29,609 bases of DNA from Acidithiobacillus montserratensis (GCF_018853465.1 NZ_JABBOU010000060.1:1-29609), one strand, 5' to 3'. Counted from the stretch's first letter, positions 16,405 to 26,294 are shown. Notes: a model not told the origin generated them from the sequence alone. Program-made: numbers and translations.

Positions 16405-17388
16405 ATGTATATACGTCCCGTGAAAGAAAACGACTTAGATGCGCTTTTTTTATTCTTGCGCCAATCAAAAACTGAGCTTACCAGCCTTCCAAAAAACAAA
16501 AATTCTCTTGCAGAAAAAATAGCGCAATCCAGCGCCAGTGAAAATTTTCAGGAGTTAGCCGATTGGCATCGATGTTTAATGGTTCTTTATGATCCTGTAA
16601 ACGATACTATAGCTGGTATTAGCGGTCTTGAGCGTGAGAAATCATGTGCGCCACATTATATTATAGATCAAACTAATAAATGCCTCAGATTTTCAACAGC
16701 AGCAGTCAGCCCCATAAAACTAGGATCTTTGCTAATTCATGAAGAATATCGTAATTATGGACTTGGTGGATTACTTTCAAAAGCTCGTTTCTTGTATCTT
16801 GCCAACTTTTCACATCCTATTGCTGACCACATTCATGCTGAACTTAGAGGTTGGGTAGACAATAATGGTAGAAGCCTTTTTTGGGAAAAAATCAGCAGTT
16901 CATTTTACGATGGAAGCTTCTCAAGCATAGATCAATATCGCGGGACTCATCCAGAAATATTTTTTGAAAGCCATATTGCCGCGCATAACATTCCTTTTTT
17001 TCTTATTGAAGATGATGTGAAACAAGTGATAGGTACGGTACATAAAGATACTGAAAATGCCAAAAGAATGTTGGAAAAAGAGGGTTTTACACACACAGAT
17101 TGTGTAGACATACTTGATGGAGGACCTATCCTGAAGTCCACCTTAAAAAATGTCTTTACCATTAAAAAAAGCAGCCTTTTTTCTGTAAGCACCAACCGCG
17201 AAAATGAAAAAATATCTGAAACATGGATGATATCCAATATTAAGGTAAACGGATTTCGCGCTGGTATATATCCAGCCGCACATCGCTCTGGTCATCTATA
17301 TGTTCACCCACAGACACTTGCTGCTTTAGAATTAGATCCAGATGATCTTGTTCGCGCGGTTCCCAAAAACGCTGCTCATCAGAGGTAA
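16405..17388 (+). CDS. astA: arginine N-succinyltransferase
   Basis: AstA transfers succinyl from succinyl-CoA to arginine, the first step of the AST pathway. The 327-residue product (E. coli 344) begins MYIRPVKENDLDALF and contains LTSLP, SKARFLYLANF, AELRGWVDNNGRSLFWEKI, VHKDTENAKRMLEKEGF and the sequence VDILDGGPILK, all at the expected places. The gene lies 26 bases after astB. The order is astB-astA, the reverse of the E. coli astCADBE order, and astC, astD and astE are not in the window. No good ribosome site precedes the ATG at 16405; the leader is AT-rich. Confidence 0.93.
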   Translation: MYIRPVKENDLDALFLFLRQSKTELTSLPKNKNSLAEKIAQSSASENFQELADWHRCLMVLYDPVNDTIAGISGLEREKSCAPHYIIDQTNKCLRFSTAAVSPIKLGSLLIHEEYRNYGLGGLLSKARFLYLANFSHPIADHIHAELRGWVDNNGRSLFWEKISSSFYDGSFSSIDQYRGTHPEIFFESHIAAHNIPFFLIEDDVKQVIGTVHKDTENAKRMLEKEGFTHTDCVDILDGGPILKSTLKNVFTIKKSSLFSVSTNRENEKISETWMISNIKVNGFRAGIYPAAHRSGHLYVHPQTLAALELDPDDLVRAVPKNAAHQR

Positions 17389-17392
17389 AATC

Positions 17393-17875
17393 ATGATTGA
17401 AATCTGCCTTGCAGATTACCACAACCCACATCATTGTTTAGCTATTCGCAAGCTCATTGATCAATATGCCAGAGATGATATGGGACAAGGATCCCCCCTA
17501 CGCCAAGAAGTCTATGATAATTTGATAGAGAACCTTGCGATTCGTTCGTGGATTCATATTTTCATGGCAGTTGATGGACAAGCAATAGTCGGCATCGCTG
17601 TTTGTATTGAGGGCTTTTCCACTTTCAATGGCGCACCCTTGTTGAATATCCATGATGTTTATGTAATCCCGGAGTTTCGCCGTCACGGTATAGCCCGCAA
17701 ACTCTTTACCCATATTGAAAACCATGCGTGCAAACAAGGATTTTGTAAGTTAACACTTGAAGTTTTGGAGGGTAACTTGCCTGCACAAGAAACCTATCGA
17801 TCTTTCGGATTCAAGCCTTACACTATCAATGAAAGTGGTGGTGTCGCCCAATTCTGGCAAAAATATCTCATTTGA
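17393..17875 (+). CDS. GNAT-family N-acetyltransferase
   Basis: This 160-residue acyltransferase has the acetyl-CoA binding motif A (DVYVIPEFRRHGIARKLF, with RxxGxA) and the late motif EGNLPAQETYRSFGFKPY. The start at 17393 (MIEICLADYHN) is preferred over an upstream frame extension because AGAGGT stands seven bases before it and it follows the astA stop after four bases. The substrate is unknown. Its place directly after astA suggests modification of an amine derived from arginine or ornithine, but GNAT enzymes are too diverse to say. It is the last gene of the AT-rich string. Confidence 0.87.
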   Translation: MIEICLADYHNPHHCLAIRKLIDQYARDDMGQGSPLRQEVYDNLIENLAIRSWIHIFMAVDGQAIVGIAVCIEGFSTFNGAPLLNIHDVYVIPEFRRHGIARKLFTHIENHACKQGFCKLTLEVLEGNLPAQETYRSFGFKPYTINESGGVAQFWQKYLI

Positions 17876-17937
17876 CCCTTGGACTTGTCATCACCGCCAT
17901 CCATGCCCCAGAATCAAATCCCATGACGACCACGACC

Positions 17938-19140
17938 ATGAATCCATTGCTGGATACCCTGCAGGCTTACCCTTTTGAGCGGCTGCGGCACTTGCTTGCT
18001 CGCATCACGCCTCCAGACAGGGAGCCCATTGATTTTTCCATCGGCGAACCACGCCATCCCGCGCCGGCTATGGTCAGTGAGGCGATCATTGCCCATCTCC
18101 ACGGTCTGGCCGAGTATCCCAAGGTGCTGGGGGATTTGCGTCTGCGTCAGGCCATTGCCCAATGGGCAACCCGGCGCTTTCATCTGCCCACAGGTTTTCT
18201 GAATCCTGAAACCCAGGTCATACCGGCCAACGGCAGTCGTGAAGCATTATTCAGTATCGCCCAAGCCGTGCTGTCTGCCTGTGCCAAGCCGCAAGCGCTG
18301 GTGTTGCTGCCCAATCCCTTTTATCAGATTTATGAAGGTGCGGCCTTGCTGGCCGGGGCAGAACCCTATTATCTGAACTGCGGGGAAAGCGGCCAGCCGA
18401 ACTTCCAGGATATTGACGAAGCCGTCTGGTCACGATGTGTGCTGCTCTATATCAACTCGCCCCATAATCCCACCGGGGCCACCCTCTCTCTTGACACATT
18501 GCGCTGGCTGATCGATAAAGCGCGCCAGCATGGATTTGTTTTGGCAGCGGACGAGTGCTACAGCGAATTATATACCGGAAATGAAGCCCCTGCCGGGATT
18601 CTGGAGGCAGCCGCCCAGACCGGCAGCCTCGCCAATGTGCTGGCTTTTCACAGTCTTTCCAAACGTTCCAGCATTCCGGGGGCACGTAGTGGTTTTGTGG
18701 CCGGAGATCCCGACATTCTCAAAGCCTTTGTACTGTATCGGACTTACCTGGGTGCGGCCATGCCGCCTTTTATTCAGGCGGCCTCCATCAGTGCCTGGCA
18801 GGATGAAAGCCATGTCATTCAAACCCGTGCCAGCTATGCCCAAAAATTTGCAGCCGCCCAGAGTATTCTCGGTGGGCACATGCCTATAGAGATTCCTGCA
18901 GGCGGATTTTACCTGTGGCCGCATGTGGGTAACGGCGAAACTTTTGTGCAAGCCCTCTACGCCGCAGAACATGTGCGCTGTCTGCCCGGCGCCTATTTAT
19001 CCCGGGACGCCCAAGGCTGCCACCCGGGTCAGGAGCGGGTGCGGATAGCCCTGGTGGGCAGTCTTGAAGATTGTGTGGAAGGGCTGCAGAGAATTCGCCA
19101 TTTTCTGGAAACCCATCCACTATCCTCATTTTCTATTTGA
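17938..19140 (+). CDS. dapC: succinyldiaminopimelate transaminase (class I/II aminotransferase)
   Basis: DapC makes N-succinyl-L,L-diaminopimelate from the keto acid and glutamate in lysine and peptidoglycan synthesis. PLP-enzyme marks are present: Asn in NSPHNPTGA (about 177), Asp 206 in AADECYSEL, and the PLP lysine 242 in HSLSKRSSIPG. The start MNPLLDTLQAYPFERLRHLL at 17938 matches the family N terminus (400 residues); ATG at 17923 is also possible and neither has a good ribosome site. The call rests on family resemblance plus dapD and dapE directly downstream. Base composition is clearly higher in GC than the preceding genes. Confidence 0.9.
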   Translation: MNPLLDTLQAYPFERLRHLLARITPPDREPIDFSIGEPRHPAPAMVSEAIIAHLHGLAEYPKVLGDLRLRQAIAQWATRRFHLPTGFLNPETQVIPANGSREALFSIAQAVLSACAKPQALVLLPNPFYQIYEGAALLAGAEPYYLNCGESGQPNFQDIDEAVWSRCVLLYINSPHNPTGATLSLDTLRWLIDKARQHGFVLAADECYSELYTGNEAPAGILEAAAQTGSLANVLAFHSLSKRSSIPGARSGFVAGDPDILKAFVLYRTYLGAAMPPFIQAASISAWQDESHVIQTRASYAQKFAAAQSILGGHMPIEIPAGGFYLWPHVGNGETFVQALYAAEHVRCLPGAYLSRDAQGCHPGQERVRIALVGSLEDCVEGLQRIRHFLETHPLSSFSI

Positions 19141-19161
19141 ATCACTTATGAAGGAGTTGTC

Positions 19162-19986
<825 letters not shown>

Positions 19987-20000
19987 AGGAAGTTTTATCC

Positions 20001-21149
20001 ATGACCAAAAGCACTGTGCTGGCTCTGGCCGAGGACCTGATCTCCAGGCCTTCCGTCACCCCCGAAGATGCGGGCTGTCAGGACCTGATGATCGCCCGTC
20101 TGGAAGCCTTGGGTTTTCGTATCACTCGCCTGCCAGCAGGTGGGGTACAGAATTTCTGGGCCGAGCGCGGCACTTCCGGCCCCTGCCTCTGCTTTGCGGG
20201 CCATACTGATGTTGTCCCCACCGGCCCCCTGGACGCTTGGCACAGCCACCCATTCAGCCCGAGTATTCGCGATGGCATGCTTTACGGGCGTGGCGCCGCT
20301 GACATGAAAGGCAGCCTCGCAGCCATGATCGTGGCTGCTGAAGCTTTTGTAAATGCTCATCCCGACCATACCGGGCGGCTGGCTTTTCTGATTACTTCCG
20401 ACGAAGAAGGCATAGCCACCCATGGTACCCGCCATGTCGTGGACTGGCTCCGGGATCAGGGCACGAACATTGACTGGTGCGTCGTCGGGGAACCCTCCTC
20501 CGAGGAACAGCTAGGCGATGTCATTAAAAACGGGCGGCGCGGCTCCCTCAATGGACGCCTGACCGTACAGGGTATCCAAGGGCATGTGGCCTATCCCGAC
20601 AAGGCCGACAACCCTATTCATCGTGCCTTTCGCCCTCTCGCAGACCTGGTCGACCAGTCCTGGGATGCTGGAAATGACTTTTTTCCGCCGACCCGCCTGC
20701 AATTCTCCAATATTCATGCGGGCACCGGTGCGAATAATGTGATCCCGGGACAGCTCAGCGCCGACTTCAATTTTCGTTTTTCCACAGAATCGACGCCTGA
20801 ATCCTTGCAGACCGGTGTCCATCAGATTCTGGATGCTGCGCAGATCCATTATCAGATTGACTGGCAGCTATCCGGCCCCCCCTTTTTTACGGTTCCTGGC
20901 CGGCTGGTCGCGGCCACTCAACAGGCCTTGCAAACAGTCCTTGGACATGAAGCCAAACTATCCACCGGCGGCGGCACTTCCGACGGTCGTTTTATTGCCC
21001 AACTGGGTGGGCAGGTGGTCGAGTTGGGTCCCCTCAACAGCACCATTCACAAGCTCAATGAATGTGTAGCAGTCAGCGATCTGGAAGACATATCCCGGAT
21101 TTACACGGAAATCATGCAGAATTTGCTCGACGCAGGCATTGCTGAATGA
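20001..21149 (+). CDS. dapE: succinyl-diaminopimelate desuccinylase
   Basis: DapE removes succinate from N-succinyl-L,L-diaminopimelate with two zinc ions. The 382-residue sequence has all expected ligands: His 68 (GHTDVVP), Asp 101 (GAADMKG), Glu 135 and Glu 136 (TSDEEG), Glu 164 (VVGEPS) and His 350 (STIHKLNE). The ATG at 20001 is preceded by GAAGGAAG. Its end overlaps the next gene as ATGA. Confidence 0.96.
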   Translation: MTKSTVLALAEDLISRPSVTPEDAGCQDLMIARLEALGFRITRLPAGGVQNFWAERGTSGPCLCFAGHTDVVPTGPLDAWHSHPFSPSIRDGMLYGRGAADMKGSLAAMIVAAEAFVNAHPDHTGRLAFLITSDEEGIATHGTRHVVDWLRDQGTNIDWCVVGEPSSEEQLGDVIKNGRRGSLNGRLTVQGIQGHVAYPDKADNPIHRAFRPLADLVDQSWDAGNDFFPPTRLQFSNIHAGTGANNVIPGQLSADFNFRFSTESTPESLQTGVHQILDAAQIHYQIDWQLSGPPFFTVPGRLVAATQQALQTVLGHEAKLSTGGGTSDGRFIAQLGGQVVELGPLNSTIHKLNECVAVSDLEDISRIYTEIMQNLLDAGIAE

Positions 21150-21961
21150 GTAAATCCGTTAAAAGCAGCTGTTATGCTCTCCTGAGTGCTGGCACGTTGT
21201 TGATGGGTGGCTGTGCGGGAGTCAACCAGGCTCCTTCCATTGCTGTATCTCCTTCCGCCGCACCCAGCTGCAATGCCGCCGCGCCCAACCTGCGGGCCGC
21301 TTACAATCGCCCTTATCAGATTCATGGGCGCTTTTATCATCCACTGCAAAGTGCCGCTGGCTATCATGTGCGGGGACTGGCTTCCTGGTATGGCTGGGAG
21401 TCTGGATCCACAACATCCATGGGCACAACATTTCGACCGAGAGCTTATACTGCTGCCAGTCGCGTCCTGCCTCTGCCTACCTGTGCCCGGGTGACCAATC
21501 TCAGCAATGGCCGCAGCATTATCGTGCTGGTCAATGATCGCGGACCTTTTGTGGATGGCCGCAGCATGGACCTTTCCTACGGTGCTGCTGCCGCTCTGGG
21601 TATGACCAAACAAGGTACGGCGCCGGTAGAAATCGTTGCCCTAGCCCCTTCCTCCGGCTCCGTCACCGGGCCGACCGTTTCCTCACCGGCGTCCGGCAAC
21701 CAGGCTCCGAACGGCCAGGAACAACCGACCCAAACCTATTTACAAACCGGGGCCTTCCAGTCCCTGAATCACGCCACTGTAGAACGCAACCGGCTCCATG
21801 CAGCAGGTTTCCGGGATGTACTGATCGTGCCCGGGCTGGTCAAAGGTCAGACCTATTACAAAGTACAGGTAGGCCCGCTTCCCGATAACATTGCTGCTGT
21901 CAAAGCGGTTGCTGCCATGAAAAAAATGGGATTCCATGATTTTTATCCGGTGGAACAATAG
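21146..21961 (+). CDS. rlpA: RlpA-type septal lipoprotein (lytic transglycosylase family, SPOR domain)
   Basis: The protein is a 271-residue outer-membrane lipoprotein candidate, with lipobox LMGGC and acylated Cys 23. A double-psi beta-barrel (about 70-155) has the RlpA signatures [34 protein letters not shown] and [15 protein letters not shown]-terminal SPOR domain (about 195-268, [13 protein letters not shown] ... YYKVQVGPL) binds denuded septal peptidoglycan. RlpA cleaves naked glycan strands in some bacteria. The ATGA overlap with dapE links it to peptidoglycan-precursor genes. The usual partners mrdB and dacA are not here. Confidence 0.9.
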   Translation: MSKSVKSSCYALLSAGTLLMGGCAGVNQAPSIAVSPSAAPSCNAAAPNLRAAYNRPYQIHGRFYHPLQSAAGYHVRGLASWYGWESGSTTSMGTTFRPRAYTAASRVLPLPTCARVTNLSNGRSIIVLVNDRGPFVDGRSMDLSYGAAAALGMTKQGTAPVEIVALAPSSGSVTGPTVSSPASGNQAPNGQEQPTQTYLQTGAFQSLNHATVERNRLHAAGFRDVLIVPGLVKGQTYYKVQVGPLPDNIAAVKAVAAMKKMGFHDFYPVEQ

Positions 21962-21972
21962 GGCGTTTGTTC

Positions 21973-22893
21973 ATGTCTGACTTCATCTGGCCGAATTTTT
22001 ATATTGTCGGTGCGGTGAAAAGCGGTACCACCTCTCTTTATGCGTATTTGAAACAGCATCCCCAGGTTTTTCTGCCGGAGACGAAAGAACCGCATTATTT
22101 TACCCGGGTCAAACCTGCTCCCGAACAGGATCACCTCATTCAGCGTGTTTCCAGCCAGCAGGCTTATCAACATTTGTACCGGGGATCTGAAAAATTTTCC
22201 TGCGTAGGCGATGCCAGCCCTTCCTATCTCTGGTGCCCCGAAGCCGCTGAACGTATTTATCAGGTCCGGCCTGATGCACGTATTATCGTCATTCTGCGCG
22301 ATCCGGTGCAGCGCGCCTACGCCCAATACCTTATGGATCATAGTGAAGGCGTCATCGACCTGCCCTTTTTAGAAGCACTGAAAAAAGACTGGACTCGCCC
22401 TGCCAAGGGTTGGGGAATATCCCAGTTGTATCTGGAACTCGGCCAATACGCCGGGCAAATTGCCAGATACCAGCAACGCTTTGGCACAGAGAACGTACTT
22501 GTCTGCCTGCTGGAAGATCTCCACAAAAATCCGGAGCAGACTCTCATGGTCATCACTCGATTTTTGGGCATTGATTCACAGGCCATTCATACCATGGATC
22601 TACAATCCATCCATAATGCCTATCGTTTGCCGCGTGGAAACTGGGCACGCCGACTCGCCAGCCACCCTCTCAGCCGCCGTATTGGTGAACACTTTTTTCC
22701 CCGGCGCTGGGGGGATTATATCTGGCGTCACTATTTCCTGATGGAAAGTCCCAAACCCCCTATGGACCCCGAAGCGCGCCAGTTTTTACAGACTTTTTAC
22801 GAACCGGAAATCCAGCAACTGGAACAGTTACTGGGTCGGGCGCTTCCCGAACTCAGAAAATCATGGAAAATAGACACCCAAACTGTACCCTGA
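21973..22893 (+). CDS. PAPS-dependent sulfotransferase family protein
   Basis: The product (306 residues from the ATG at 21973; a TTG two codons earlier is less likely) has the 5'-phosphosulfate loop IVGAVKSGTTSLYAYLKQHP with the expected Lys and Ser/Thr near residues 13-22. The 3'-phosphate motif RDPVQRAYAQYLMD follows near 109-122. The early PETKEPHYF segment is typical of heparan-sulfate-type and bacterial glycan/lipid sulfotransferases. It would move sulfate from PAPS to a hydroxyl or amine on a glycan or small molecule; the acceptor is unknown. It begins 11 bases after rlpA, so it may be co-transcribed with cell-wall genes. Confidence 0.87.
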   Translation: MSDFIWPNFYIVGAVKSGTTSLYAYLKQHPQVFLPETKEPHYFTRVKPAPEQDHLIQRVSSQQAYQHLYRGSEKFSCVGDASPSYLWCPEAAERIYQVRPDARIIVILRDPVQRAYAQYLMDHSEGVIDLPFLEALKKDWTRPAKGWGISQLYLELGQYAGQIARYQQRFGTENVLVCLLEDLHKNPEQTLMVITRFLGIDSQAIHTMDLQSIHNAYRLPRGNWARRLASHPLSRRIGEHFFPRRWGDYIWRHYFLMESPKPPMDPEARQFLQTFYEPEIQQLEQLLGRALPELRKSWKIDTQTVP

Positions 22894-23041
22894 CAGCTCC
22901 TTGATGAAAAAAAGCTCCTCCCATCCAGCATTACTGCAGCGCGAGAATAACCGGAACTAATGCGCTTAGCAGGATGACTAAACCAAGAAGAGGATTAAAA
23001 TCGCACTATAAGCAAAGCACCGAGGACGGAAAAAGACCATT

Positions 23042-24040
23042 ATGCTGATATCGGCTCCCCCCAGCACCGCTGCAACAATATCCAGTGCACCGCAAGTATT
23101 ACTACACGCCCGGGAAACCCGAAAAATCCTGATACGTCTGCACTATCTTCCCCTCATCCCGCTGGATTTTCTGGGTTTGCATGGTCATATTCACCGCAAC
23201 TATGTCTGGCGCTTCAAAATTCCCCGGGCACTTCAGACATTGGCGGCTTCCGACTCCTGGCAGGACCCCTGGAACCCGCTGGTCCTGGGAGCATTATACC
23301 AGTTTGAGGCGGTCCATAATTTACCCGTGGTTCCAGGAAGCATGGGCATACGCGGCTTGCCACTCAACATTGAAAAAGCCCTGCTCCATGCTCGCAAAAA
23401 GGATCCTGATCCCTGGACCTGGATATTGGTGACCAAATTTCCACGACCGGAAGAAATTCATCTATTCATGGGTGGCCATGGCTGGATTTTTCAGAGCAAG
23501 GCCAATACCGGGGTCATGCATGCTACGCCTGACGGGACCTGGCCGGTTTATGCCCGGGATACCCATACTGCCATGATCGGCCGCTTTCCCATTCCTGTTC
23601 CCAAGGCACAGGTGCGGCTTTATGAAGCTGCCAAGTCGGCAGGCTACGCCCTGCAATCCGTGCATTACGCACGTTATCATCATCACTGGGTGCAGTATCA
23701 GCATTATGATGATCCGGATATTCGCTGGGTCAATTATTTTGATCGAGGACGTGCCGTGCATTTTTATCCCCGGGCAAGTTATGGATTTCCACAAAGTGCG
23801 GGGTGCGTGGAACTTCCCAAAAGTGCCGCCCGGAAAATATACGGACTTATTCACTATGGAACCCCGGTTACCGTCAGCCATGCTGCCATTGGTCCCTGGG
23901 ATCCGGCCGGCAGCGCCTATCTGCATGCGCCGCTGAATATCAAACACCTGCATCTGACTTACCGGGAAGTACCCGGCAAATCCACGGCACGCAGTGTCGA
24001 TCTGCAATTAGTGGAAACTGCTGTCCCCCCTCAACCCTGA
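23042..24040 (+). CDS. L,D-transpeptidase-like protein (YkuD domain, variant active site)
   Basis: The 332-residue sequence shows a peptidoglycan-binding-like region (about 30-120, with LHYLPLIPLDFLGL and VLGALYQFEAVHNLPVVPGS) followed by a YkuD-type catalytic domain (about 126-279). The domain has the TGVMHATPDGTWPV strand-turn segment, and its active site reads VHFYPRASYGFPQSAGCVEL with Cys 255 and His 240. The usual SHGCIR is SAGCVE here, so the His and Arg are replaced while the Cys is kept; GCVEL-type variants resemble actinobacterial members as I remember them. A stop lies in frame 33 bases upstream, so the ATG at 23042 is the only likely start. The ribosome site is weak. No clear signal peptide was seen, which is odd for a cell-wall enzyme. 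Confidence 0.75.
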   Translation: MLISAPPSTAATISSAPQVLLHARETRKILIRLHYLPLIPLDFLGLHGHIHRNYVWRFKIPRALQTLAASDSWQDPWNPLVLGALYQFEAVHNLPVVPGSMGIRGLPLNIEKALLHARKKDPDPWTWILVTKFPRPEEIHLFMGGHGWIFQSKANTGVMHATPDGTWPVYARDTHTAMIGRFPIPVPKAQVRLYEAAKSAGYALQSVHYARYHHHWVQYQHYDDPDIRWVNYFDRGRAVHFYPRASYGFPQSAGCVELPKSAARKIYGLIHYGTPVTVSHAAIGPWDPAGSAYLHAPLNIKHLHLTYREVPGKSTARSVDLQLVETAVPPQP

Positions 24041-24049
24041 GATCCTGAG

Positions 24050-24094
24050 CGCTATAGCGAGATAAGTATCATTCTTCCAGAGCCATATAGGCTC
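24050..24094. repeat. two small palindromes between convergent genes
   Basis: CGCTATAGCG (24050-24059) is a perfect palindrome, and GAGCC-ATATA-GGCTC (24080-24094) is a 5-base stem. They lie between the converging L,D-transpeptidase-like and ppiD genes. No T run follows, so a terminator role is only a possibility. Confidence 0.3.
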
Positions 24095-24147
24095 AGGTCA
24101 TCTGCAAGCTGGCGACAGACACAGCAAGGCAGCAGCAGCTTCCGGCA

Positions 24148-25704
24148 TCACTGGCGGGCTGCCTGAGCAAGCTGCGTAGCATTGATTTTCACCTTGGCAT
24201 GTTGGCGCAGGTCACTCAAGTAGGCCGCAGACAACAATCTACCCCTTTGTTCTTCCAGAGAAGCACGAATTTCTGCGGTCACCTTGGGATTAATGGCGGC
24301 AGGAGCCGGCGCCATGACCCGGGTCACCGCGTAAAGGATATAAGCGTTGTCTCCGCGAATCATACCCATAGAAGGTACTTGATGCTGCGGTGCCGGCGCC
24401 AAAAAGGCCGCATTCAACAATGCCGGGGATAAACCCTGAGCATCTTTTCGGGTGACATTCAAATGCACCTGAAGCGGATACTGACCATCATCACTTAAAA
24501 CCCCAACCTTAGCGGCTTTCTGCGCCTGGGCAAGAAGTGTTTGCGCCCGGGCCTTGGCTAACTGCAGCGCTTTTTCGTCCGTCAAGCGGGCAATGATCTG
24601 ATCCTCAACAGCATGCAGGGCTTGTACCGTTCCAGGATGATAGTGCAACAAATGAACAGCGAGCAGATTACCATTCTTCAAGGTCAGGACCTTACTGTTT
24701 TTGCCCGCCAGCACAGCTTTACTGAAGGCCAGTTCCAGCGCTTTGGGATCGGCAAAGGGGCCACTGGCAAGTACCTTCCCTTCGGTCAACAAGCCACTGT
24801 TGGTTATCTGCAGATGATAGGCCTTGGCGACGGACTGCAGGCCATCCGGACTACTGAAAAGCCGATCCTTGAAATTTTCCACCTGTGCCTGAAAGGCATT
24901 TTCAGCCGCTTGATTATGGACCCCGGAAGCCGTATCCGCAGTGGCGGCAGCACTCTCGGGAGCCGCAGCTCCTCCCACAAAATCCTGGGGCCCAAGAACA
25001 ATATATTGCACTTCCACCTGGGTAGGTAATTTGAACTCGGTTAAATGCTGTTGATAAAAAGCTTTTACCGCTGCCTCATCGGGCTTGGCCTGCTGCGCAA
25101 AATGGGCATCAGCTATCGTAACTGTGCTGATGTCGCGGTATTCCTGAGACCACCCCCACACTTCTTGAGCGGCCTGGTTAGAAGCATGGGCAACAATCTG
25201 TGGAATCACTTGTATTTGCTGTAGTCGCAGACTTTCCCGTAACATACTTTCAAATTGAGCCGGCGTCATACCATGGCTTGTCAAGACAGCCTGATATTGG
25301 GCCTTGGAAAATTCCCCTTTTTTCTGAAAGGCAGGAATGGCTTCAATTTTCTTCGCCAATGCAGAATCAGGGACTTGCAAACTCAGTCTGGCTGCTTCGG
25401 TGCCCAATAAAATATTTCCAATCAATCCATTGAGCACGTCTTCGGAAAAACCCGGGTGTGCTGCCATTTTAGACGCTGTAGCAGCACCGAAAACCTGACT
25501 ATAACGCTCCTGGGTTTCCTGCAGGCGTTTTTGAAAAACCGCAGCGGTAATTTTATGACCATTTACGGAGGCTACCACAGTGGGGCCGGAGCTCCCTGAC
25601 ATAAAATATCCGCTTACTCCCCAGAGGACAAAAGACAATGCAATAAGTGCCATGATTATTTTAGCTACAAATGATTGTCCCATATTACGGAATACATCCA
25701 TCAT
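24148..25704 (-). CDS. ppiD: periplasmic chaperone/PPIase PpiD family protein
   Basis: PpiD is an inner-membrane anchored periplasmic chaperone at the Sec exit. The N terminus (MMDVFRNMGQSFVAKIIMAL then a membrane helix ending VSGYF) closely follows the E. coli pattern. A SurA-N-like domain is visible (VNGHKITAAVFQKRLQETQE ... GLIGNILLGTEAARL). The parvulin region is poorly conserved and the protein is shorter (518 residues; E. coli 623), so isomerase activity may be lacking. The start at 25704 has GAGGAT eight bases upstream; a GTG at 25719 is less likely. Its place after hupB and two tRNA genes fits the common lon-hupB-ppiD order. Confidence 0.9.
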   Translation of the reverse strand: MMDVFRNMGQSFVAKIIMALIALSFVLWGVSGYFMSGSSGPTVVASVNGHKITAAVFQKRLQETQERYSQVFGAATASKMAAHPGFSEDVLNGLIGNILLGTEAARLSLQVPDSALAKKIEAIPAFQKKGEFSKAQYQAVLTSHGMTPAQFESMLRESLRLQQIQVIPQIVAHASNQAAQEVWGWSQEYRDISTVTIADAHFAQQAKPDEAAVKAFYQQHLTEFKLPTQVEVQYIVLGPQDFVGGAAAPESAAATADTASGVHNQAAENAFQAQVENFKDRLFSSPDGLQSVAKAYHLQITNSGLLTEGKVLASGPFADPKALELAFSKAVLAGKNSKVLTLKNGNLLAVHLLHYHPGTVQALHAVEDQIIARLTDEKALQLAKARAQTLLAQAQKAAKVGVLSDDGQYPLQVHLNVTRKDAQGLSPALLNAAFLAPAPQHQVPSMGMIRGDNAYILYAVTRVMAPAPAAINPKVTAEIRASLEEQRGRLLSAAYLSDLRQHAKVKINATQLAQAARQ

Positions 25705-25808
25705 GATTACAATCCTCACAAAAAAGGAGCGGCGGGCATGAGTTTACCGGGCCGGATTCTTTCTCAAAAAATTCACTGGAATAGTTCCCAACTTCAAAAA
25801 TGACACAT

Positions 25809-25835
25809 AAAAAAAGCACCCACTTGCGAGGGCGC
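25809..25835 (-). terminator. Rho-independent terminator after the tRNA genes
   Basis: On the minus strand the stem GCGCCC / GGGTGC (six pairs, one G-U) with an 8-base loop is followed by a run of seven T. It ends the hupB-tRNA transcript 12 bases after the tRNA-Asp CCA. It implies that ppiD has its own promoter or depends on read-through. Confidence 0.8.
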
Positions 25836-25846
25836 CTTTTTTCATT

Positions 25847-25923
25847 TGGCGGGGCGGACGGGGCTCGAACCCGCGACCTCCGGCGTGACAGGCCGGCATT
25901 CTAACCAACTGAACTACCACCCC
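25847..25923 (-). tRNA. tRNA-Asp (anticodon GTC)
   Basis: The minus strand folds as a standard 77-base tRNA with encoded CCA. It has acceptor GGGGTGG / CCGCCCC, D arm GTTCAGTTGGTTAGAA, anticodon loop CTGTCAC and T arm GCGGGTTCGAGCCCCGT. The discriminator base is G, as expected for tRNA-Asp. Confidence 0.97.
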
Positions 25924-25933
25924 AATAAATTGG

Positions 25934-26009
25934 TGGTGGGCGGTGAGGGGCTCGAACCCCCGACATTCGGCGTGTAAAGCCGACGCTCTACCAACTGAGC
26001 TAACCGCCC
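25934..26009 (-). tRNA. tRNA-Val (anticodon TAC)
   Basis: A 76-base cloverleaf with encoded CCA is visible: acceptor GGGCGGT / ACCGCCC-type pairing, D arm AGCTCAGTTGGTAGAGC, anticodon loop TTTACAC and T arm GGGGGTTCGAGCCCCTC. The discriminator is A. It starts 12 bases after the hupB stop and 10 bases before tRNA-Asp. Confidence 0.97.
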
Positions 26010-26021
26010 TAACCAGACGCG

Positions 26022-26294
26022 CTAGTTTACTGCATCACGCAGCGCTTTACCAGCTTTAAATTTGGGGGTACGACTGGCAGCAATCATGATTTCTGCGCCA
26101 GTAGCGGGATTCCGCCCCTTGCGTGCTTCGCGTTCAGCAACCATAAAGGAGCCGAAGCCTACCAGAGTGACCTGATCACCGGCTTTCAGGGCTTCGGTAA
26201 CCACCTTGATGGCAGCATCCAGTGTATGGCCTGCGGCAGCGCGGGTAACACCTGCTTCTTCGGCAATTTTTTCGATCATTTCAGATTTGTTCAT
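26022..26294 (-). CDS. hupB: DNA-binding protein HU
   Basis: HU is a small histone-like protein that bends DNA as a dimer. The 90-residue sequence is full length: [20 protein letters not shown] at the N terminus, the core [20 protein letters not shown], the DNA-inserting Pro in the RNPATG arm, and the end [18 protein letters not shown] precedes the ATG at 26294. It has its own consensus sigma-70 promoter and is followed closely by two tRNA genes. Confidence 0.97.
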   Translation of the reverse strand: MNKSEMIEKIAEEAGVTRAAAGHTLDAAIKVVTEALKAGDQVTLVGFGSFMVAEREARKGRNPATGAEIMIAASRTPKFKAGKALRDAVN

